A stretch of 64,000 nt of DNA from Flaveria trinervia (Eukaryota; Streptophyta; Magnoliopsida; Asterales; Asteraceae), in contig CM046442.1 of the NCBI GenBank assembly GCA_025506515.1, positions 61,389,340 to 61,453,339 on the forward strand, read 5' to 3'. Positions 56,629 to 64,000 of the stretch are shown one piece after another. The notes beneath the pieces were generated by a model, which made no database searches, was not told the origin of the DNA, and was given only the letters and a program-made list of their open reading frames with translations. The first letter of the stretch is position 1. Every line of letters starts with the position of its first letter. The translations under genes and the position numbers were made by a program.

Positions 56629-59413
56629 TGTAAGGCCCCAATCTCGGGATGCTTACAGCTGGCCAATCATCGCTCATAAAACATATAATTACATTAACTT
56701 GAAATAAACGTTGCAGCGAAAATATTTTAAAACAACATTTTCATTATAAATGCTTTTGCAAGTTAATACAATCATTCATTTCAAAACATCATTCGTTCGC
56801 ATTACAATGCAAAAACGTTAACAAAAGAATGCCATCCAAAATGCCAAGTAGTTGCCCCATGCCATCCTCAGCAATGCTCACATGCCAATTGGAAAAATGC
56901 ATAAAAAGTCGGCGTTGCTTAGTAAGTTCTAGTTTTTTCATAAAAAATACTTTACCTTCATTAAAACCGTTCTATACTTTTGCATGTGATCACACATCAT
57001 ACGTACATATAGACAATATCATTGTTATCTTCATTGTTTTTCATTAACTTTCATTCATACGTTTACCATTACTTCTTTACATCCCATCCAAAACCATGAA
57101 CTTTACCCCACAGTTATGCATAAAGCGGATACTAGGCCGAGGTCTATCATAGACCCCCATACATTGCGCCCGGTGGCCTGACCACAGTACTAGGGTAAAT
57201 TCAGGTGTACCATTGAATTGTGCTATACCCTATCTGTCACGCATAAAACGAGTATCAAGCCAAGGTCTATCATAGACCCCCATACATTGCGCCTGGTGTC
57301 CTAACCACAGTACCAAGAGGTAAGCGACAAAGGTCTATACAAATGGTCAATTACAAAGAAAGACCCCTGTATGCATCCTTCTGGGGTAGCTAACCCACAC
57401 ACCATTGAACTAACACCCTTCATTGGCGTGCTTCGACATAAAAGGCTTGCAAGACTTACTTTACTTCCTTTCGTTCATTAATGCCTGCATTCAATCATCA
57501 TGTTCCCCTTTTCATTATCTTCCACTTTATGTTACATAATACTTTCATTTCATTCATTAACATTCAACGTAAAGCCATGGGGAAATAAACACACAATGCA
57601 AAGAACATCAACATACACAGTCAACATAATCATACAGGGCATCATACATACATAACATACATCATACCCATCATGCATAAGCATCATACATACATCATAC
57701 ATAACATCATGCTTAAGCATCATACATACATCATACATCATCATACAATGCCCATCACATCATCTATGATCTCAAAAAGTCAACTTACATAGCCCCCGGA
57801 AACCTCCCAAATCAAAGCCTAAATTTCACTTTTTCCCCATAAAGTCAGAAAATTTCTAAGTGTTCATCCACATTTCCCTTTTTGTTAATCCACATTTCTT
57901 TTACTCATCCACATTTGTCAATGCTCACCCGCATTTGTTAATCTGAATTTCTTTTACTCATCCGTATTTGTCAATGCTCATCTGCATTGACTTTACTCAT
58001 CCACATTTGTTTAGTGGCATGACCTTATCCAAATTTGTTCATCCGCATTGACTTTAACTCAACTGCATTTGCCAATGCTCATCCGCATTTGTTCATCCGC
58101 ATTAACTTTACTCATCCGCATTTGTTCACTCGCATGAACTTATCCACATTTGTTCATCCGCATTGACTTTAATTCATCCGCATTTGTCAATGCTCATCCG
58201 CATTTGTTCATTCGTATGACTTTGTTCATCCGCATAACTTACTCATCCGCATTGATTGTTCATCCGCATTGACTTTCCATCTGCATTGACTTTCCATCCG
58301 CATTGACTTTCCATCCGCATTTGCCAACATTTAAGTAGTTTTTTTCTAAAATTCGGCGTATGAACTATTGTTTGGGCATATTAGCAGCCTAGGGCACACT
58401 TAATAGCAAATTCAGTCCCCAAATCTCATCTATATGTTCTAGGCTTGAATCTTACATTCTAAGCATTAGAAACCCAACCATAACATCATCAAGCATAAAC
58501 ATATTCCAAAAACCAACCATGCCAGCTACATACACACAGACATACATACGTGTATGAAACCCAGTTTTATAAAAACATACATTCATTCATTTCCAGCCCA
58601 AAAACAGTTAAAAACAATTAAAAGAGGGGTTCTACAACTCACATTTGCAGCTCTTGAGTATGGCTTCTTTCAAACTCATCTGTAATTGAGTTCAACCACC
58701 TAGAAACCTATTAAAAACACACATAACCAAACATACAAACACACATAGGCATACAACCAAGGCGAGGCCAGTTAAAAACAGTTAAAACCCATGAATTCTT
58801 ACCTTGAATTCGAATTATTTCTTGTTCTTCTTTCAAAAACCGAGAGTTCTGCTCTTTTCTTTCTCTCTCTATAAAAATCTGAGAATTGTGTGGGTGTAGA
58901 AAGAGTGATGGGTGGCCATAACCTTTAATAGCCACTTTTTCAAACCTTTTGTCCTTTTGACACTTTTTACCCTTCAACTTGGTAAAATGTATTTTCTTTC
59001 TTTTTCTTCAATTTTATTCTTTCCTTACTAACTAAAAAAATACCCTGGTGTTACACAAGCACCTAGAGCGCACACACCTGAACACAAAACCGAGCACATA
59101 AAAACACATAAGCATATAACTGAGGCTATAATCAACCAAAAACACTTCAAAACATTGAGCACTTACCTTGAATTCAGTTTTCCTCTTGATCTTCTTTCAA
59201 AAACCGAGAGTTCTCTGCTCTTCTTTCTCTACAACCAAGTTGAAAAGGTGATGTGATAACGAAGTGGGCGGCCATGCCCACTTTTATACACAATATATTA
59301 TAATTTTGTACTTTTTGCACATTTAACCCCTTATCTTGGGTTTTATCGCATTTCCTTATTTCTCTTCACTTTTATTCTTCATTTTACATATTTTAAAATT
59401 TCTGGGTGTTACA
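56629..59413 (-). repeat. 5' LTR of gypsy G2 (2.8 kb)
   Basis: TGTAAGGCCCC at the left edge and GGGTGTTACA at the right edge, TG...CA bounded with a purine tract of the neighbouring pol on the right. Contains a duplicated segment (57118-57191 and 57242-57316, sharing GGTCTATCATAGACCCCCAT), CATACAT repeats at 57640-57760, and the CCGCATTTG array at 57880-58325. Two similar segments of about 55 bp carrying TTCTTTCAAAAACCGAGAGTTC occur near 58826-58880 and 59187-59240. No gene recognised. Confidence 0.88.
57880..58325. repeat. CATCCGCATTTGTT direct-repeat array in the G2 LTR
   Basis: More than twenty copies of TCCGCATTTG or TCCGCATTGACTTT, all in one orientation, unlike the inverted units of copia E (49325-50115), which share the same word CCGCATTTG. 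Confidence 0.88.
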
Positions 59414-60828
59414 AGTCCACCCCATTATATAGGTTTCATCCCTAAAACCTATTATTCCTCAAATAGATGTGGGTAAAGTTATTTCATCTCTTTTTCAGTC
59501 TCCCACATAGACTCAGATTCCTTTTTGTGTTTCCACTAAACTTGCTCCAAGGGGATCACTTTATTGCATAATGTTTTCTCCTTTCAATCAACGATCGCCA
59601 CCGGTTGCTCCACATAATTGAGCCACTCATCTACCTCAATGTCTCCCAGTGGTACAACCATATCTTTATCAGCTAAGCACTTCCGCAAATATGATACATG
59701 GAATGTTAGGTGAATTCCACATAACTTATTTGGTAGATCCAATCTATAGGCCACCTCTTCTACACGCGCAATGATTTGGAAAGGCCCTATACACCTCTGG
59801 CTCAACTTACTTCGCTTCTAAACCAAATGATACCCTTGTAAGGTGAGACTTTGAACATAACTCTATCACCCACCTTAAACTCAATCAGCCTACGTATCTT
59901 ATCAACGTACGAATTTTGCCTATCTTTAGCTGCCTTCATATAGGCCTTGATCTTTTCAAGTTTCTCAGTTGTAGCCTCAAGCACCTCGATACTTCCTAAC
60001 TCCTTATGACCAATATCACCCCAACATGCGGGTGTTCTACATCTCCTACCGTGTAGCATCTCATATGGGGCATACCAATGCTTGCATGATAACTATTATT
60101 GTACGAGAACTCGGCTAACGGCAAATAGTCATCCAATCTTCCCCCAAAATCAACGACGCATGCCCGAAGCATATCCTCAAGCGTCTATATGGTTCTCTCT
60201 AATTAACCATCCGTCAGTGGATGATAAGCCATGCTAATGTGTATCATGGTCACACACAATATACACTGGTACACTATGACGAGTTACAATCTATTTGATG
60301 AATAAGTCCACTAACCACTCGGAGGAATACGTCTCATGGATATGTAGGAAGCGAGCACTCTTCGTCAAACCATCAACTATCACCTAGTGGCATCATACCC
60401 TCTCGTGATACATGGTAACTTCATAATAAAGTCCAAGGTGATATATTCCCACTTCCACTCGGGTATATCCAAAGGTTCAATTTTCCCATATGGCATCTGA
60501 TACTCTGCCTTCACTTGCAAGCAAGGCACTTACTCACATCTTTCGCTACGTCATGCTTTATACCCTAACACCAATAATCTTTCTTCGTATCTTGATGCAT
60601 CTTTGTATCACCAGGATGAATGGAGTATTGAGTTTTATGAGCTTCTTCTAAAATCTTTCCACATAAATGTTCATGTTGAGGAAGCCACATTCGTTTGAAT
60701 CGGGTTCTAACACCAAGAGTGTTTTCACCAACTCTGCAACTAGACCTCTCATCCTTTCGGAGTTAAGACGATCTTCTTCCAATGTCTCGCCTTGAAACTC
60801 CTTGACTATATTCATCATGTCTAAGTGT
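59414..60828 (-). pseudogene. Integrase and 3' end of a gypsy pol
   Basis: From right to left on the minus strand: connection (60648-60863), zinc-site part with CLACKVKAEYQMPYGKIEPL near 60490-60560, core with TRGYDATR and AYHPLTDG (about 60225), LDDYLPLAEFSYNNSYHASI (about 60090), 59802-60059 (CRTPACWGDIG, VGDRVMFKVSPYKGI), 59584-59805 (CIGPFQIIARVEEVAYRLDL), tail with YPHLFEE and a TATAATGGGGTGGACT purine tract (59414-59430). Frame breaks throughout. It precedes the LTR at 56629-59413, so that LTR is the 3' LTR of this copy. Confidence 0.88.
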
Positions 60829-61950
60829 AAGGCCCCGTTCCCAGGATGCTCACAGCTGGTCAATCATTGCACATAAAGCATATAATTACATTAGCTTTAA
60901 TAAAACAATGCAGCGGATATAAATGCTTTTGCCGGTTAATACAACATTCGTTACAAAACATCGTTTGTTCGCATTACAATGCAAAAGCATTATACAAAAG
61001 AATTCCATCCAAAATGATCCATGTAGCTGCCCCGTGCCATCCTCAGCAACCATACCTGCCAACTAGAAAATGCATAAAAGTTAGCATTGATGAGTGAGTT
61101 CTGATTTTACAAAAAATACATTACATTACCATTCATTCAGTAAAACATTGTCTTTACTATCGCACGTGATCACACATCATACGTACATCAGGGTAATAGT
61201 TATTATCTTCGTCACCATTTGTTTCATACATTTCGCACGTTACGCACATTTCGTATTTATCGCATTTTTCGTACATTATTATCTTTTCACTTCTATCTAG
61301 GTCCTGTCATGTGCTTAACCCCCCCTCTTGAGCACAAAGCTATATCATCTAGGGTTAAGCGACAAGGACCCATATCGCACATATAGAGTAGTCACTAAGA
61401 CTAACTCCCTTGTGTGTGTGAACTCTTATGTGTTAGCCAAAATCACATGCTACATATCACACAGTAATTACCAGATTGCATGTATTGGTGCAGTCACCAA
61501 GACTAACTCCTACTATGTGTATGAACCCTTATGAGTTAGCCAAAATCACACGCTGTAAACACACAATTGAGCTGACAACTCTCAATGAGTTGTGAACCTC
61601 CTTTCATTTGCTTGCAAGACTTCTCATTTGTTCATTCTTTATGCTCCACTTTCATTATCTTAAATCTTTCAATTCGTTAAGATAGTACTATATGTTCATT
61701 ATTATAATCATACCACGTAAAGTCACATTATAATACGTAGTAAGGAACATAAGAAAACATATCATACATAAACTTAACATCATCACGCATCATCATACAC
61801 AACATATACCATCATACATCATCATAACATTATGCTTCATACATTCACATACATAAACATATGCACAACAAGCATAAGTCATCATAAAACATAACTGATC
61901 ATCCATGGGACAGTGGGGGTTCGGGGGTAACAGACACTAACACTAGGGTC

Positions 61951-61996
61951 CTAGGGGCAGCAGCCCCTAGTAGGGTCCAAGGGCTAACGCCCTTGG
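61951..61996. other. Two adjacent perfect hairpins in the G3 LTR
   Basis: CTAGGGGC-agca-GCCCCTAG at 61951-61970 and CCAAGGGC-taac-GCCCTTGG at 61977-61996. Each has an 8-bp stem and a 4-base loop, with 6 bases between them. Similar GC-rich pairs occur in many plant repeats (general impression). Role unknown. Confidence 0.9.
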
Positions 61997-62189
61997 CTGG
62001 GGATGCGCTGACCTGGTCATTTAAAGCGTATATTTAGTTTGCATTTCCCACCCCAAACTAGTTCAAAACCTTTAAATAGGAGATCTATAACTCACCTGTA
62101 CTCGATAAGTAACTTCTCAATCAAGCTTTCAAAGCAAGGGTTGCACTACATAGCCTGCAGATAAGTTAACACTCAAAGTAGTTAATTTC

Positions 62190-62400
62190 CACCTAATGTA
62201 GCTGCTAATTTCACTACCAGATCAGCAGTTTCGCTACTAGTTTCACCTCGCTGGTAGTTTCGCTACTAGTTTCACCTCGCTGGTAGTTTCGCTAGCATTT
62301 TCGCTGCCAGTTTCGCCCAACTGTCGTTGTAAAACCATGTCTGGGAAACTACGTGCGAAACTATAGTTTTGCAGGATGACCCACAGTTTCGCTAGGCGAA
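62190..62400. repeat. AGTTTCGC repeat at the right end of the G3 LTR
   Basis: Recurring AGTTTCGCTACTAGTTTCAC followed by CTCGCTGGT (two near-identical 29-bp units, about 62224-62281) and further single AGTTTCGC copies. The reverse word GCGAAACT recurs in the leader of the neighbouring copia P (63100-63290). Confidence 0.8.
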
Positions 62401-62401
62401 T

Positions 62402-62857
62402 TGTTGGAGTTGTACAAGATATTCTATATTATCAAAACACTCAAAGTCAACAAAAGTCAACGTCACGGCAAAGTCAATGCGAAAGTCAAACCCGATCGAG
62501 ACGAAAACCGAGATGAGACGTTGTAGCTCTAGATGACTAGGAGTTTTATTGTATTAAATATATTTTGTGTCAACAAAATATATAATATGTTTTAGTCATT
62601 TTTATGTTTTATATATAATTTCATTAATTAGCCTAAGCCTAGAGGTTAAATGCAATTATTGAACATCAGTCTAGACTATAAATAGGTAATTGTCATTAGT
62701 GTTGGAAGATGTGTGTATGATCAATAGATTGAGAGATTATTTGTAAACATATATTTTGAAATTTAATTGAAGATCAAGGGATTTTTATTGTGTTTATCAT
62801 TGTTTGATGTTACAAATCTTTACTATATTTGATTCAAGTGTTCATCTTGGATTTACG
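62402..62857 (+). repeat. 5' LTR of a small Ty1/copia element (P)
   Basis: Starts TGTTGGAG and ends shortly before the primer site. A TATA box (CTATAAATAGG) at 62674-62684 sits in the middle, as expected for a compact copia LTR of about 456 bp. The end base is approximate because the final CA is not intact. No partner LTR in the window. Confidence 0.8.
62674..62684 (+). promoter_or_regulatory. TATA box of the copia P LTR
   Basis: CTATAAATAGG, a good plant TATA box. Transcription would start some 30 bases downstream and run toward the primer site. Confidence 0.7.
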
Positions 62858-62859
62858 AT

Positions 62860-62873
62860 TTAGTATCAGAGCC
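62860..62873 (+). promoter_or_regulatory. Primer binding site of copia P
   Basis: TTAGTATCAGAGCC, one change from TGGTATCAGAGCC. It confirms a plus-strand element starting at 62402. Confidence 0.82.
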
Positions 62874-63293
62874 TTATTGGATCAAATGCATTGAAGAATT
62901 GAAGAATTTGTTACTGATTTTTTGAAGATGTTCATCAAATTTTAGAAAGAGAAACTAGGTTTATAGAGAGAGAAAGTATATTTGAGTTCAAATCTCTACA
63001 AATTCACCAACAAAAATATTTCAGATCTAAAATTTCTTCCACACACACTAGTGTGTGTTCTTGGTGTTTTTTAGAGCTTCAAATTTGCAGAGCGAAACTA
63101 GATCTGATCTTGAACGAAAGTTCAAACTGTTCCGGCAAAATTATATTTTCGTCCGGCGAAACTGTAACTCTAGCCAAACTGCAACTTTTCCGGCGAAACT
63201 AAAAATTTTGGCGAAATCCGATTTCTAGCAAAATTACACCTGCGAAATTAAAGATAAAATTTCTACGAAATTACCAAAACAAGCTGTGAAATT

Positions 63294-63296
<3 letters not shown>
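62874..63296 (+). other. Leader of copia P with GCGAAACT repeats
   Basis: Non-coding. A CACACACACTAGTGTGTG palindrome lies at about 63040-63057. From 63100 the word GCGAAACT and variants recur. No gag start was recognised before the (TA)n tract, so the element is either interrupted here or has lost gag. Confidence 0.6.
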
Positions 63297-63386
<90 letters not shown>

Positions 63387-63407
63387 ATATATATTATATA
63401 TATATAT
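63297..63407. repeat. (TA)n microsatellite
   Basis: About 110 bases of TA with single-base interruptions. It separates the copia leader from the host-gene fragments. Confidence 0.97.
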
Positions 63408-63419
63408 GCGAAGTTAAAA

Positions 63420-63732
63420 GAACGAGCTTCTGCTCGTGCTTAACAGAGAATTGGAAAACTAAAGTTTTATCATTGTTGCTGAAATCAGGGAACTCAGCTT
63501 AAATTGCATAAAACCTGTAGTCTTCACTCGCCTATATACCTTTATCATTAGCATCTTCATTCCATTTACCAGATGTATAGTTCCACTCCCCAGCCATGTT
63601 CTCATCTTTCTTCCAGTCAGATTTAGCCCAACGACTCTCCCTTCCATCTTCAAATCGTTCCTCCAAGAACACTTTAGCAGAAGTAATAGACAATAGTAGT
63701 AGCGAGGGAAATGCAATAGAAGTTGGGTTTAA
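63420..63732 (-). pseudogene. Calreticulin N-terminal fragment (pseudogene)
   Basis: The minus strand reads a hydrophobic stretch (IAFPSLLLLSITSA), KVFLEERFEDG, SDWKKDENMAGEWNYTSGKW and, past two in-frame stops (TAG 63532-63534, TAA 63499-63501), SEDYRFYA and NDKTLVFQFSVKHEQKL. This order is that of calreticulin, the ER lectin chaperone, from the end of the signal peptide into the globular domain. A proper start Met is missing; instead the frame is continuous with the ARF-GAP fragment. It ends near the (TA)n tract. Not functional. Confidence 0.9.
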
Positions 63733-64000
63733 AGCAGCGTTCGTATTATACTTCGTCACAATCTCCATCTCCTTAGGGATCCCGTACTTCAACAAAAACT
63801 TGTTGAGGATCTAGTTGCCTTCGTCCTCCATCATACAAGCTAGATCTCCATCCACGAGTCCATGGTAACAGATCGGACGAAGGAGATGCTTACACCAAGG
63901 CCGCGGTGCTTGCCGAAGCTTTCTAAGCACATGAAGATGTCGTAAGAGACGAAGACCCACTGAGGGTTCTTCTGTGAGCAATCGACGCAGATTTTGTTGC
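63733..64000 (-). pseudogene. ARF-GAP domain fragment (pseudogene, runs out of window)
   Basis: The minus strand reads NKICVDCSQKNPQW, then SYDIFMCLESFGKHRGLGVS, ISFVRSVTMDSW, a one-base shift with stops near 63820-63835, then LNKFLLKYGIPKEMEIVTKY. This is the zinc-finger region of ARF GTPase-activating proteins (C-x2-C-x16-C-x2-C). The fourth Cys is Ser here, so zinc binding would fail. The plant AGD6/AGD7 type is the closest I recognise. The fragment continues beyond 64000 and is joined at about 63732 to calreticulin. Confidence 0.9.

Larger units (their letters stand above)
54291..59413 (-). mobile_element. Ty3/gypsy element G2 (3' part missing)
   Basis: From right to left: LTR 59413-56629, primer site, gag, protease and RT, cut at about 54291 by the end of copia E. 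The joint carries no target duplication and both partners are incomplete there, so it is a deletion or recombination breakpoint rather than an insertion edge. Confidence 0.88.
60829..62401 (-). repeat. Partial gypsy LTR (G3), fused to the integrase region
   Basis: Starts TGTAAGGCCCCG and aligns with the first part of 56629-59413 (GGATGCTCACAGCTGG, CATATAATTACATT, CGTTCGCATTACAATGCAAAA). It lacks the CCGCATTTG array and has instead a duplicated segment (61392-61453 and 61493-61556), two hairpins (61951-61996) and an AGTTTCGC repeat (62190-62400). It is cut by the copia LTR at 62402. On the left it passes directly into pol sequence without primer site or gag. Confidence 0.82.

Noticed and set aside
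63420..63732. A working calreticulin gene
   Set aside because: Two in-frame stops, no own start codon, and fusion to a different gene rule it out.
63596..63814. Plus-strand frame of 72 residues
   Set aside because: It is antisense to the calreticulin/ARF-GAP fragment, which explains its openness.

Overview
This window is plant nuclear DNA that consists almost entirely of LTR retrotransposons, mostly decayed and stacked inside one another. No intact host gene is visible. The large Ty1/copia elements carry an extra reading frame after pol, and the gypsy elements have LTRs of about 2.7 kb. From general familiarity with such repeats I would guess Asteraceae (daisy family), but the species cannot be read from the sequence.

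Left half (1-34,028). This is one Ty3/gypsy element on the minus strand (G1), broken apart by later insertions. A copia element on the plus strand (A, 1-14,438, left end outside the window) sits in G1 RNase H. A second element of the same copia family (B, 5,066-12,974, minus strand) sits inside A, with a 5-bp target duplication AATAT and two LTRs. A third, larger copia element (C, 14,978-27,446, minus strand) sits in G1 reverse transcriptase, with target duplication TAACG and LTRs that are nearly identical, so it is the youngest insertion visible. G1 resumes at 27,447 and runs through RT, protease, gag, a leader, a primer binding site and a long LTR (31,342 to about 34,028).

Middle (34,029-54,290). 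This is a mosaic of truncated pieces: a gypsy pol tail, a copia fragment of the A/B family with one LTR (34,179-36,045), a copia element D (36,046-43,013) whose gag-to-RT part is gone and in whose place a lone C-family LTR lies, and a copia element E (43,014-54,290) cut at both ends. C, D and E share one layout: gag-pol, then a long non-coding spacer, then a post-pol reading frame (ORF3) in the same orientation.

Right part (54,291-64,000). A gypsy element G2 (minus) is truncated in RT. Its 5' LTR (56,629-59,413) is itself preceded by a gypsy integrase/3' tail and a further partial LTR (60,829-62,401), which looks like a tandem or recombined array. A small copia 5' LTR with TATA box and primer site follows (P, from 62,402). 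The last 600 bases hold two unrelated host-gene fragments fused in one orientation: an ARF-GAP zinc-finger region and the N-terminal part of calreticulin, both broken.

The most unusual signal is in non-coding DNA. In C and D a short, family-specific, palindromic or hairpin-forming motif (CTTCAG/CTGAAG; CTTCCGAAG) is repeated many times in both the LTR and the spacer between pol and ORF3. E has a third one (CCGCATTTG/CAAATGCGG) in its spacer, and a gypsy LTR (G2) carries an array of the same word as E.

Most reading frames are broken by single-base gaps. Decay is the simplest reading, but uncorrected long-read errors could contribute.
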